From Fidelibacterota bacterium (GTDB taxonomy: Bacteria > Fidelibacterota > UBA8477): a stretch of 19,853 nucleotides of DNA. The position numbers and the translations under genes are program-made. Positions 1-6,906 of this stretch are shown piece by piece (positions within the stretch are counted from its first letter, which is position 1; each line of letters opens with the position of its first letter). The DNA lies in NCBI GenBank assembly GCA_021734045.1, contig JAIPJR010000055.1, forward strand, positions 1-19,853, given 5' to 3'. The notes beneath the pieces were generated by a model that was given only the letters and a program-made list of their open reading frames with translations, did not search any database and was not told the DNA's origin.

Positions 1-85
1 CCTCTTTTAGATCCAGTAACAATTCCCGGATCTCCCAGGGCGGAACGATCCCCAGGATTTTCGTGTATAGTTCTTTTTCGTTCAT
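1..85 (-). CDS. ISL3 family transposase, N-terminal fragment (runs off the window)
   Basis: Starting from ATG at 83-85 the minus strand encodes 28 residues, beginning MNEKELYTKILGIVPPWEI and continuing to LLLDLKE at the window edge. The pattern L(Y)xxILGIxxPWEIxxxxLDL is the characteristic opening of ISL3-family (DDE) transposases, which begin with this short block before a Cys-rich zinc-finger region. Only this opening is visible; the zinc finger, helix-turn-helix and catalytic DDE residues would lie outside the window. The gene runs in the same direction as the interrupted LamG gene, so read-through from that gene could enter it. The start is preceded by a short AGGG tract very close to the ATG, a weak ribosome binding site. 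Confidence 0.7.
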   Translation of the reverse strand, partial: MNEKELYTKILGIVPPWEIRELLLDLKE

Positions 86-138
86 GCCCTACACTAAACA
101 AGATTCACACCCTTTTCCACTCAATTTCCCGAAGAGCC
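1..138 (-). mobile_element. Left end of an ISL3-type insertion sequence
   Basis: The IS tip appears to be at 138. Read on the minus strand the element starts GGCTCTTCGGGAAATTGAG and reaches a transposase start codon about 50 bases inside, at 85. The GG(C/G)TCTT-type terminus and short leader agree with what I recall of ISL3-family ends. The eight bases just outside the tip (139-146) read TATTTTTT on the minus strand, a plausible AT-rich 8-bp target. The other end and the second copy of the target lie outside the window, so the boundary is inferred from the terminus, from the break in the LamG gene, and from the transposase N-terminus. Confidence 0.65.
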
Positions 139-878
139 AAAAAATACAGCTCATCCACGGCACCTTTGAAGTACCACGGCGGCGCATCGTAATTGGTATC
201 TTTTTTCCCCATTAAAGCGGGACCATCAGAATAGGTTAATGATGACCCAAATCCGGAATAATTACCTTTGACAGGTTTTCCGTCAATAACCAAATCAATC
301 TTTTCCGTGCTGTAAAAAATGGCTGTAAAGAAATACCAGTTATGAAGCTGTAATGTATCTTGTCCAAAAAAAGACCGCCCTCCCAGTGGCGTTGTTAACC
401 CGCCATTTCCGAAACTTGCAATGGGCTGGCCGATTCCGCCAACACCGGCCCCCAACCAAAAACCATTGTAATAATCTTCATCATAATTATTGGTGAAAAA
501 CCATTCACCCCAAAAACGCTCGAATGTCACCCAGGCGCACACGGAAAACGGAGGCTGGGGTTTTAATCTTTTGGAATTCCCCAAATCGATGTAGTCGTCC
601 ACCCCATCAAAATATAATGCCCCCGCCGGGTGTCCATGTCGGTCACGGGTGGGAGACGCGCCAAAAGGAACACCATGAAGATTGTGGCTACCTAAATCTC
701 GTGCATTTCCATCCAGAGGATAGTAGGCAATCAAAGATTCACTTGATATCGGGAGACTTATCATGGTTGAGTCATCGGGATTTGTGTCAGCATTTGCTCG
801 CAACGCAAGCGCACTCATCAACATACAAAACACAAGTCCGGCTTGGCGCGTGATTGTATTTGTCCCGCTTTCCCTCAT
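105..878 (-). CDS. Secreted LamG/concanavalin-A-like domain protein, 3' end cut by an IS
   Basis: The predicted product is 257 residues from ATG at 878. This start gives a good signal peptide: a short polar N-region with Arg, a hydrophobic core (AGLVFCMLMSALAL) and an A-N-A cleavage site near residue 30. In-frame upstream starts at 941 (ATG) and 953 (TTG) would add a Cys-rich stretch that spoils it; none has a strong ribosome binding site. Residues about 48-246 look like a Laminin_G_3/ConA-like lectin domain: a SLIAYYPLDGNARD opening, a central FDGVDDYIDLG, HNWYFFTAIF, and GAVDELYF near the end. Such domains bind glycans or proteins at the cell surface. The family normally continues past GxVDELxxxxRAL; here the last ten or so residues (ALREIEWKRV) are encoded by the IS terminus. 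The gene is therefore probably truncated, and originally longer. Confidence 0.7.
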   Translation of the reverse strand: MRESGTNTITRQAGLVFCMLMSALALRANADTNPDDSTMISLPISSESLIAYYPLDGNARDLGSHNLHGVPFGASPTRDRHGHPAGALYFDGVDDYIDLGNSKRLKPQPPFSVCAWVTFERFWGEWFFTNNYDEDYYNGFWLGAGVGGIGQPIASFGNGGLTTPLGGRSFFGQDTLQLHNWYFFTAIFYSTEKIDLVIDGKPVKGNYSGFGSSLTYSDGPALMGKKDTNYDAPPWYFKGAVDELYFLALREIEWKRV

Positions 879-1098
879 AACTATTGAACACCCGGCATGG
901 AGCAAATTAACGCATTCTTTTGATGTTGAGCAAGGAAACATGCCATAATACAAGTCAGCCTTGTTGTTTTTTTGCTTTTAGTGAATACACGGGGTGCAGC
1001 CTTAAACATATTCGGTATAGAATACAGAATGCCTCGAAAAGATGTTTATAGGAAAAAAGCGCAAATCTAAACGCGAAGGCTGTAGAGGTTACTTTTTA

Positions 1099-1116
1099 GC
1101 CGCGGATGTCGCGGAT
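1099..1116 (+). repeat. Short CGCGGAT direct repeat, resembling the dispersed CGCAGA-type repeat
   Basis: The heptamer CGCGGAT occurs twice, 9 bases apart, in GCCGCGGATGTCGCGGAT. It resembles the CCGCAGATAACGCAGAT unit at 6350-6366 in island A, so it may be a decayed member of the same dispersed family. The rest of the 879-1225 gap, between two divergent genes, shows no gene; promoters for both should lie here, but I cannot place them with confidence. Confidence 0.35.
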
Positions 1117-1162
1117 ACTCACTTACTCGCTTATCCATTTACCAGCAGTGACTCACCAGGAA

Positions 1163-1188
1163 CTTCATGCCGTATCCCGGCATTGAAG
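1163..1188 (+). promoter_or_regulatory. Leader hairpin just upstream of the membrane-protein gene
   Basis: CTTCATGCCG and CGGCATTGAAG can pair around a five-base TATCC loop, with one bulged base. The hairpin ends about 23 bases before the AAGGAG ribosome binding site of the 1226 gene. It is not followed by a T run, so it is unlikely to be a terminator; it could be a 5'-UTR structure or a remnant repeat. No conserved regulatory family was recognised. Confidence 0.3.
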
Positions 1189-1225
1189 CGTCATTGTGGC
1201 CAGTGAACAAGAAGGAGTACGAAAT

Positions 1226-1804
1226 ATGCCCCCGCAATTTAAAGACCTGCTGGAAATTGGCGCTATTGCAGCCGGATTATTGCTAATCCCATTGATAGCA
1301 ATGGTTTTAACCAATGAGGTGGCTTGGGGGCCGGGTGACTTTGTCATCGCATGGGTTCTGTTGAGCGGTGCAGGAATCGCGTACAAGATAATTTCCAGCA
1401 GGGTAAGTCACACCGCCTATAAATACGCCGTGGGTATAGCGGTCTTCACGGCGCTGCTGCTGGTCTGGATGAATCTGGCGGTGGGACTCATCGGAAGCGA
1501 GGATAATCCCGCCAATCTGCTCTATGCCGGCGTGTTGGTCATTGGCATTGTGGGCGTGATGTTGTCTCAATTCCACGCTCGCGGGATGTCCCGGGCATTG
1601 TTTTTCACCGCCCTGGCCCAGGCTCTGGTGCCCTTCATGGCTATACTGATTTGGAAACCGCCCATGTCCACGACAGAACAATTGCTGGGCGTGTTGGGGG
1701 TTATTGTTTTAAATACGGCTTTTGTTGTTTTGTGGGGCGTTTCAGGTTGGTTGTTCCGGAAAGTAGCCTTAGAAAGCGTGACGCTTCAAAATTCTGTCGC
1801 TTAG
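1226..1804 (+). CDS. Six-helix integral membrane protein, function unknown
   Basis: The product has 192 residues. ATG at 1226 is preferred over GTG at 1196 because GAAGGAG (1211-1217) lies eight bases upstream of it. About six hydrophobic segments are visible at residues 8-29, 37-57, 67-90, 98-116, 122-143 and 153-177, with almost no soluble domain. A short motif GSEDNPANLLYAGV (90-103) sits between helices three and four. I recall similar proteins annotated as hypothetical in Bacteroidetes and related groups, with the same SEDNPANL motif, so it is probably a conserved family without assigned function. It stands alone on the plus strand, divergent from the LamG gene and convergent with the symporter gene, and is followed by a hairpin terminator. 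Confidence 0.8.
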   Translation: MPPQFKDLLEIGAIAAGLLLIPLIAMVLTNEVAWGPGDFVIAWVLLSGAGIAYKIISSRVSHTAYKYAVGIAVFTALLLVWMNLAVGLIGSEDNPANLLYAGVLVIGIVGVMLSQFHARGMSRALFFTALAQALVPFMAILIWKPPMSTTEQLLGVLGVIVLNTAFVVLWGVSGWLFRKVALESVTLQNSVA

Positions 1805-1828
1805 GTTTCTAATACACATCCGTTAATC

Positions 1829-1861
1829 AAAAGAGTACCGTATAACCGGCGCTCTTTTTTT
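1829..1861. terminator. Hairpin terminator between convergent genes
   Basis: AAAAGAG (1829-1835) pairs with CTCTTTT (1852-1858). A smaller CCG/CGG stem is nested in the loop, and a T run continues to 1861. It sits 24 bases after the plus-strand stop at 1804. On the minus strand the same structure is followed by only four T, so it may also stop transcription of the symporter operon, less strongly. Confidence 0.6.
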
Positions 1862-1897
1862 CACCCTCAAGTGAACCTGCGGTAAAAATCCGGCCTG

Positions 1898-3430
1898 TTA
1901 TTCCCCTGTAAATTTATGCCACAAATTACCCACGATAAGGGTCACACTGCTGCCGATAAGTGTGTACCAGGTCCAATTCACCAAGGCCGGTTTTCCCAAA
2001 ATCATGGGAATCAGGATAATGAGTAACATCACGGCAATGCCGGTGCTAAAGCCCACGATGGCACTGGTTTGTTTGGGTCCTTTAAACAGCACACCCAGTA
2101 AAAATGTCCCCAGCAAACCGCCGTAGGTGATACTGGCAATGCCCAGTGCAATTTCCACCACCGATGCCAGGACATTGATAAATAACAGCGCCACCGCCGA
2201 TAAAATCACCGCCCAGAAAATCGTCAGCATTCTGGAAGCCCACAAATCCTGCTTATCGGTAGTATTTTTCCCGAAATAGGGTTTGTATAAATCCATCATG
2301 GCCGATGAAGAGAGCGAACTCATACTGCCGGCCAGTGTGGACATGGCCGCCGCAAACAACCCGGCGATGATAATGCCCTTTACACCCGTGGGCATGTAAT
2401 TGATAATGAAGTAAGGGAAAATTTCATCCGCCTTGTGGAAGGGTGCCGCAGCCGCACTCATATCCACACCTTTGAGCTGGAAAAACACATAAAGCAGAAC
2501 GCCAACAACCAGAAACAGGGCAAACTGGAACATCACCATTACACCGCTGCCGATGAGCGCCTTCTGGCTGTCTTTGAGCGATCGGGTTGTCAGTAATCGC
2601 TGCACGATCAACTGGTCCGTTCCATGGGATGCCATGGAGAGGAATGTACCACCGATGAGCGCGTTGATGAGGGTGTAGGGTTGGCGGAAAAATTCACCAA
2701 TACTATTGCCGAAATCGAAATTAAAGACCTTGAATTTGTGCATGGGTCCTGCCACGTCGCGCACCGTTTGCCAACCATCGGGCAGGGAGTTTAGGATAAG
2801 AATACCGGCCAGAATCGCACCGCCGATATAAATGGTCATTTGAATCACATCCACCCAGATAATGCCCTTCATACCACCAGTGTAGGTATAGATCAGCGTC
2901 ACAATGGCAATAATTACGATAGAAAGGACATAGATCTCCATGTTGGACCATTCAGCGAAAAATGCCGACGTTTTAAAAATCACTGCAATGGGAATGGCCG
3001 TTGCAAACAGCCGTACACCATCCGCCGCTACCCGGGTAAACAAAAACACGGTGGAGGCATAGCTGCGGGTCTGATGCCCGAAACGATTTTCCAGTAAATG
3101 GTAAGCTGTACTCAAATTCCCCTTCTTATAAGCCGGCAGAAAAATGAAGCTCACAATCACCCGGGCGATTAAATACCCAATCGTAAGTTGGAGAAAAGTC
3201 AGGTCGGTCACATAGGCCAGACCGGGAATGCTGATAAAGGTCAGCGTGCTGGTTTCAGCCGCCACAATGGCAAAAGTCACCGCCCACCAGGGGATATTGG
3301 AGCCACCCATGAAGTAATCTTTAATGGTACGCTGTTTTCCTCCGGAAAAACTCCCAATGACAGCAATCACCACCAGGTAGCCCACCAGAATAATAATGTC
3401 CAATGTCTGAAAACCGCTATTCTCCAGCAT
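1898..3430 (-). CDS. Sodium:solute symporter (SSS/SLC5 family)
   Basis: The product is a 510-residue polytopic inner-membrane transporter of the SSS family, which couples Na+ entry to uptake of sugars, amino acids or related solutes. Visible family traits: an N-terminal GYLVVIAVIGSFSGGK helix followed by KDYFMGG, the AAETSTLTFISIPG unwound first-core helix (57-70), YHLLENRFG (110-118), the YTYTGGMKGIIWVDVIQ block (181-197), GTDQLIVQRLL (270-280), and the Ser-rich AGSMSSLSSS stretch (367-376) where the Na2-site serines fall in the family. The start is chosen between adjacent ATGs: AGGAGG (3435-3440) is only one base from ATG 3433 but four from ATG 3430. It lies 33 bases downstream of the AmpG-like gene on the same strand, so the two are probably co-transcribed. 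The substrate is not determinable; the neighbour suggests a cell-wall sugar. Confidence 0.9.
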   Translation of the reverse strand: MLENSGFQTLDIIILVGYLVVIAVIGSFSGGKQRTIKDYFMGGSNIPWWAVTFAIVAAETSTLTFISIPGLAYVTDLTFLQLTIGYLIARVIVSFIFLPAYKKGNLSTAYHLLENRFGHQTRSYASTVFLFTRVAADGVRLFATAIPIAVIFKTSAFFAEWSNMEIYVLSIVIIAIVTLIYTYTGGMKGIIWVDVIQMTIYIGGAILAGILILNSLPDGWQTVRDVAGPMHKFKVFNFDFGNSIGEFFRQPYTLINALIGGTFLSMASHGTDQLIVQRLLTTRSLKDSQKALIGSGVMVMFQFALFLVVGVLLYVFFQLKGVDMSAAAAPFHKADEIFPYFIINYMPTGVKGIIIAGLFAAAMSTLAGSMSSLSSSAMMDLYKPYFGKNTTDKQDLWASRMLTIFWAVILSAVALLFINVLASVVEIALGIASITYGGLLGTFLLGVLFKGPKQTSAIVGFSTGIAVMLLIILIPMILGKPALVNWTWYTLIGSSVTLIVGNLWHKFTGE

Positions 3431-3463
3431 CATCCCTCCTGAAATTTCATTTCACTTTCAGTA

Positions 3464-5404
3464 TTATCCGGCGTCTGCCTCATCCAGCACTGCCACATCT
3501 TCTTCGTCCGTCTTTTTTCCGAATTCCGGATCCAGCGGTAGGAAATACAACAGAATAAACCCTGGAATGGTTGCCAGCAGTACCCAGATAAAAAAGTGCT
3601 GGTAACCGATAATCTCCTGCAACCAGCCACTGAACATGCCGGGAATCATCATTCCCAGCGCCATAAATCCTGTGGTAATGGCAAAGTGGGAGGTTTTGTA
3701 CTCACCCTCTGAGATAAAAATCATATACAGCATGTAAGCCGTGAAGCCAAAGCCATAACCAAACTGCTCAATCCCCACGCAAATATTGATAATGAGGAAG
3801 CTGTCCGGCATTGCATGGGACAGATAGATGTACAACGCATTGGGCAGATTAATGGCAATGGCCATCCACCACAGCCAGTACTTTAATCCATTTCGCGCCG
3901 CCAGAAAGCCGCCCAGCAAGCCGCCGACAGTGAGCATGAGAATACCGATGGTGCCATAGACGAACCCAACCTGGCCGGTGGTTAACGCCAGCCCACCCAC
4001 TTCCTGGGCATCCAGTAAAAAGGGTGACGCCAGTTTGACCAATTGCGATTCTCCCAGCCGGTAGAGCAGCAAAAACGCGACGGAGAGCCAAATGTGTTCC
4101 TTCTTGAAGAAGAGGGCAAATGTCCGGAAGTAATTTTTGAAAAATTCACCGGCACTATGCACGGTACGGGGTACATCGGTCACCGGTCGCGGCAGCATGA
4201 ATTTGTGGTACACAAAAAAGAGGATGAACAGTCCGCCGAGGAAAAAGAAGGTTACCGCCCAGGAGAGCGGGATATTACCAGCCTGTACACCGAATGTAGC
4301 CGCTGAAGCGGTGCGTAATTTGGGATCCAGCTGGATCACCGCCATGGCCGGTATATTCCAGTTGCTGGCATTAAAGACAAACCGTTCCCCCTCCACCAGA
4401 GAAATGGACTTATCGCCGGCGCGGCGACCAAAATTCACCACAAAAGATTTCCCCGCCGGTGGTGGCGCGGAGAGATAAAAGTAAACGACCCCCACATTTC
4501 CCACACCGTCACGCGTGTTCACCGCCGCCTCAGCCACACCAAAATTCCGTCGTAGCCAGGACTCCATATTTTGGACCACAGCCCGTTCCCACCAAGACAT
4601 TTCAGGGGTTGTCTCTGATGCTGATGAACCGTTTTTATCACCGTTGGATACTTGAATATGGCCATTCGCCAGGTTCCATGCTCTGGCCACCTGTAAAATG
4701 GAATCCACTTTTTCTTCAGGTTGGCGGTCCGTGTGAATCACCAATTCCTCCGGCGCATGACGCAACCTGATTTCCCCGCCTGTTTCCGCGAGATTCAGCG
4801 CATCCCGGGTCACCGTGCGTACCTGTGCTGTGTCAGGTGTGGCTTTCACCGGAATGTCCAGGGCACCCAATCCGCTGTGGCTTTCGATAAAACCCGCCAG
4901 AATGATTAACAATCCCTGTCCGGTAATCATTGCAAAGCGGTAAAACGTGCTGCGAACCCCCACGAACCATGCCTGGTCATGCTTGGACAAACCCAGCATA
5001 TAAAATCCGTCGGCGGCAATGTCATGGGTTGCCGAGCTAAAAGCCATGAGCCAGAAAATGGTAATCGTAATAGTAAAATAGCCCGGCATGGGAATGGTTA
5101 ATCCCACCGCGCCCAATCCGGCTCCCACCAGTAGCTGCATGGTAATAATCCAGAACCTTTTGGTACGGAGCAGGTCCACCACCGGACTCCAGAAGGGCTT
5201 GATAACCCAGGGCAGGTAGAGCCAGGAGGTGTAAAGCGCGATGTCGGTATTGGAAACGCCCATGCGTTTGTACATGATGACTGATACCGTCATCACCACC
5301 ACATAGGGGATGCCCTCCGCGTAATACAGCGATGGTACCCACCACCAGGGAGAACGCGTTTTTTTGCCGGTCGTTTGCTTTACAGCGCCATTGTCCTTAC
5401 CCAT
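3464..5404 (-). CDS. AmpG-like MFS permease with a large extracytoplasmic insert
   Basis: The product has 646 residues. AmpG relatives of the major facilitator superfamily import GlcNAc-anhydroMurNAc muropeptides for wall recycling. The N-terminal half has the expected features: WWWVPSLYYAEGIPY (about 20-34), TSWLYLPWVIKPFWSPVVDL (59-78), then FSSATHDIAADGFYM (122-136). After the fifth helix (150-172) the protein departs from the usual layout. Residues about 176-378 form a hydrophilic stretch rich in beta-prone and charged sequence before the next helix (379-400). With N-in topology this loop (between helices 5 and 6) is periplasmic. E. coli AmpG is about 490 residues and lacks it. The C-terminal half (about 379-630) supplies the remaining helices. 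The start ATG 5404 has a GAGGG tract upstream. It is followed by the symporter gene after 33 bases and preceded by aroQ. Substrate remains an inference. Confidence 0.85.
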   Translation of the reverse strand: MGKDNGAVKQTTGKKTRSPWWWVPSLYYAEGIPYVVVMTVSVIMYKRMGVSNTDIALYTSWLYLPWVIKPFWSPVVDLLRTKRFWIITMQLLVGAGLGAVGLTIPMPGYFTITITIFWLMAFSSATHDIAADGFYMLGLSKHDQAWFVGVRSTFYRFAMITGQGLLIILAGFIESHSGLGALDIPVKATPDTAQVRTVTRDALNLAETGGEIRLRHAPEELVIHTDRQPEEKVDSILQVARAWNLANGHIQVSNGDKNGSSASETTPEMSWWERAVVQNMESWLRRNFGVAEAAVNTRDGVGNVGVVYFYLSAPPPAGKSFVVNFGRRAGDKSISLVEGERFVFNASNWNIPAMAVIQLDPKLRTASAATFGVQAGNIPLSWAVTFFFLGGLFILFFVYHKFMLPRPVTDVPRTVHSAGEFFKNYFRTFALFFKKEHIWLSVAFLLLYRLGESQLVKLASPFLLDAQEVGGLALTTGQVGFVYGTIGILMLTVGGLLGGFLAARNGLKYWLWWMAIAINLPNALYIYLSHAMPDSFLIINICVGIEQFGYGFGFTAYMLYMIFISEGEYKTSHFAITTGFMALGMMIPGMFSGWLQEIIGYQHFFIWVLLATIPGFILLYFLPLDPEFGKKTDEEDVAVLDEADAG

Positions 5405-5469
5405 ATTGCCCTCATTGCTGCCGGGGATGCGTCACCCGGACTTGCTTGCTCGATGCGACTTGTGTTTAT

Positions 5470-5496
5470 ACCGGCCTGACCAGAGCGCTGGCCGGT
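5470..5496 (-). promoter_or_regulatory. GC-rich hairpin between aroQ and the AmpG-like gene
   Basis: ACCGGCC and GGCCGGT form a seven-base-pair stem with a 13-base loop, inside which CCAG/CTGG can also pair. It lies in the 111-base gap between the aroQ stop and the permease start. No T run follows, so it is a weak terminator candidate at best; it may attenuate or separate expression of the two genes. Confidence 0.3.
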
Positions 5497-5515
5497 GTGG
5501 TGATTTCATGACCCG

Positions 5516-5959
5516 TCAACGCTCGTTTTGTTGCAGGGATTGTACCAAAAAGGCGAGACCTTCCAGGTAAGATTCCAATTTTTTACCCACGACCTGGTGG
5601 ATACACACCGGCTCAATCACCGATACGCGGCGAAAATCTTCCCGTTCATAAATGTTGGACAAATGCACCTCCACCACCGGCTTCCCGATGGCTTCAATAG
5701 CGTCCCGGATGGCGTAGGAATAGTGGGTCAACGCCCCTGGATTCAACAGAAATCCACTGGCCCATTTGCGCCGCCGGTGCAGTGTGTCAATGATGGTTCC
5801 CTCATGATTGGTCTGCAGAATACGAACCTCCACCTGCAGCTCACGGGCGTGTTTACGGATGGCCCGATTCACCTTATCCAGCGTCAGGGTACCATACTGG
5901 GACGCGTCCCGCCGTCCCAATAAATTGAGATTGGGTCCGTGAATAATCATGATCCGCAT
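5516..5959 (-). CDS. aroQ: Type II 3-dehydroquinate dehydratase
   Basis: The product is 147 residues from ATG 5959, the usual length for this cytoplasmic dodecameric enzyme, which converts 3-dehydroquinate to 3-dehydroshikimate in the shikimate pathway. Visible motifs: IIHGPNLNLLGRRDASQYG (5-23), which carries the conserved Asn, the flexible-loop Arg and the catalytic Tyr; QTNHEGTIID; LLNPGALTHYSYAIRDAI; and EVHLSNIYEREDFRRVS with the conserved His, Ser and Arg. The family usually has NPGAyTH; here the Tyr is Leu. The C-terminus (EPVCIHQVVGKKLESYLEGL) is more divergent than typical. GTG at 5989 would add ten residues; neither start has a clear ribosome binding site. It is the first gene of the leftward group, with repeat island A directly upstream. 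Confidence 0.92.
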   Translation of the reverse strand: MRIMIIHGPNLNLLGRRDASQYGTLTLDKVNRAIRKHARELQVEVRILQTNHEGTIIDTLHRRRKWASGFLLNPGALTHYSYAIRDAIEAIGKPVVEVHLSNIYEREDFRRVSVIEPVCIHQVVGKKLESYLEGLAFLVQSLQQNER

Positions 5960-6110
5960 GGGTTTGGTATTCTTTCCCGGGGTTGACACGGCTGGAATTT
6001 ACACGGCATAACCACCGGGGCAATGAAATTGGGGGAGAGATTCACCACCACGTCACAACCACTATGGAGAAGATTTCACCACAATGGCTCGAATAACACG
6101 GGAAAAAGAG

Positions 6111-6162
6111 GCAACCGCAGAGATGCCAAGAAGGCGCAAAGTGCGCTGAGGTAAAATTTTTC
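6111..6162 (+). repeat. CGCAGAG/GCGCAAAG-type dispersed repeat, copy A1
   Basis: The unit reads AACCGCAGAGATGCCAAGAAG then GCGCAAAGTGCGCTGAGG. Further copies or fragments: 6347-6368 (CCGCAGATAACGCAGAT), 6461-6510 (ACTGAGATCGCAGAGCG, GCGCAGAGAACACAGAGG), 12237-12272 (CCACAGATTACACAGAG), 12511-12534, and in reverse orientation 15941-16016. Units of this kind (cgcagag, cgcaaag) are, from memory, scattered through many environmental bacterial genomes; I know of no established function. Confidence 0.6.
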
Positions 6163-6167
6163 TAACC

Positions 6168-6262
6168 CGTCACTCTGAATTTACTTGCCGAGCCGAAGCT
6201 CCGCGAAGGCTGGTTTCAGGGTCTTCGGACGGATTAAGATGCTGAAATGAATTCAGCATGAC
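6168..6262 (+). repeat. CCCTGAA/TTCAGGG palindromic repeat, copy A1
   Basis: Two nested palindromes are visible: ACTCTGAAT ... TTTCAGGGTCTTC around a core with CCGAAG and GCGAAGGC, then ATGCTGAA-ATGAA-TTCAGCAT, a perfect eight-base-pair hairpin ending GAC. A second copy lies at 7050-7113, sharing GAATTTAC.TGCCGAGCCGAAG and CCGCGAAGGCTGGTTTCAGG. A decayed third copy lies at 12907-12978. Confidence 0.75.
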
Positions 6263-6273
6263 TGGGTTGCCTT

Positions 6274-6308
6274 TTTAGAGAAAGTGGAAAGTTGAAAGAG
6301 GAAGAGAA
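6274..6308 (+). repeat. Purine-only tract repeat (TTAGAGAAAG...GAAAGAG), copy A1
   Basis: TTTTTAGAGAAAGTGGAAAG leads a nearly pure A/G strand. Further copies at 6424-6456, 6570-6600, 12408-12442 and 12578-12594 begin with the same TTTAGAGAAAG or TTAGAGTAAGAGAAAG. These tracts sit at the joints between other repeat modules in both islands. Confidence 0.7.
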
Positions 6309-6387
6309 AGTGCGGGTCGAACACGAGCAGGAGATTTGAGATTGTTGTGCCGCAGATAACGCAGATATAGCCCCAGTACTGATTATT

Positions 6388-6420
6388 CTCCCCTTTTTAA
6401 GGGGAGACACAGAGGGGTTG
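6388..6420 (+). repeat. CTCCCC...GGGGAG hairpin repeat, copy A1
   Basis: CTCCCCTT-TTT-AAGGGGAG is a perfect eight-base-pair hairpin followed by ACACAGAGGGGTTG. It is the variant form of the repeat at 6537-6569 and 12544-12575, with a different loop but the same GAGGGGT(T)G tail. Confidence 0.7.
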
Positions 6421-6532
6421 TCCTTTTAGAGAAAGTGGAAAGTTGAAAGAGAAAAAGGCAGTTATCCACTGAGATCGCAGAGCGTGCGCAGAGAACACAG
6501 AGGTGAAATTAATCTCCGGCCGTCGTTCTAAG

Positions 6533-6600
6533 AAATCTCCCCTTGAGGGGAGAAAAAGAGGGGTGTTGTTTTAGAGAAAGAGGAAAGAGCAAGAGTAAGA
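6533..6600 (+). repeat. CTCCCC-TTGA-GGGGAG hairpin plus purine tract, copy A2
   Basis: The hairpin (6537-6552) is followed by AAAAAGAGGGGTGTTGTTTT and a purine tract. About 50 bases from AAATCTCC to AGAGAAAGAG match 12540-12590 in island B, differing by a single extra T there. This is the longest nearly exact match I found between the two islands. Confidence 0.8.
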
Positions 6601-6706
6601 GTCCGTCTTCGTCCGGCAACTACCGGACTACGCCGCGACAAGAAAGAAGAAAGGAATCCCGGCGGGATGTCAGATGCGTAGCCCCGGGTTTTAGACCGGG
6701 GGAATT
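6600..6706 (+). repeat. GTCCGG...CCGGAC and CCCGGCGGGA...CCCCGGG hairpin module, copy A
   Basis: The first half (6600-6655) holds hairpin GTCCGG-CAACTA-CCGGAC and the string ACGCCGCGACAAGA. The second half (6655-6706) holds ATCCC-GGC-GGGAT, then GATGCGTAGCC and a hairpin CCCCGGG...CCGGGG. In island B the two halves are separated: the first is at 12445-12498, the second at 12594-12645. Confidence 0.75.
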
Positions 6707-6727
6707 AAAAACCCCTGCAAATAATCA

Positions 6728-6769
6728 GGTTTTATCCCAACAACGCTTGTGAATTGTTGGGGAAAAACC
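6728..6769 (+). repeat. Long hairpin GGTTTT..CCCAACAA / TTGTTGGG..AAAACC
   Basis: Arms of 16 bases pair with two mismatches around the ten-base loop CGCTTGTGAA. I found no copy in island B. It is not followed by a T run. Confidence 0.6.
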
Positions 6770-6785
6770 GAGCACGTGACCTACT

Positions 6786-6825
6786 CCCCGGTTGGCTCCC
6801 TCACTTCATCGAGGGGCAACCGGGG
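6786..6825 (+). repeat. Long GC-rich hairpin CCCCGGTTG / CAACCGGGG
   Basis: The outer nine base pairs are perfect. An inner stem (GCTCCCTC with GAGGGGC, imperfect) continues it around the loop ACTTCATC. No copy was found in island B. Confidence 0.6.
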
Positions 6826-6906
6826 CCAGATAAAAAAGAAAACCACAACCCGGATGAAGTGAAGGGATCTCGCCGGCAAACTGCAATCGCTGGGCTGATG
6901 CAAAAA

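Noticed and set aside
524-948. Plus-strand open frames opposite the LamG gene
   Set aside because: Shadow frames of a convincing minus-strand gene with signal peptide and LamG domain; no recognisable product.
6111-6510. CRISPR-like periodicity of CGCAGAG/CGCAAAG units
   Set aside because: Units are degenerate, irregularly spaced and mixed with other modules; no constant spacer length and no cas gene.
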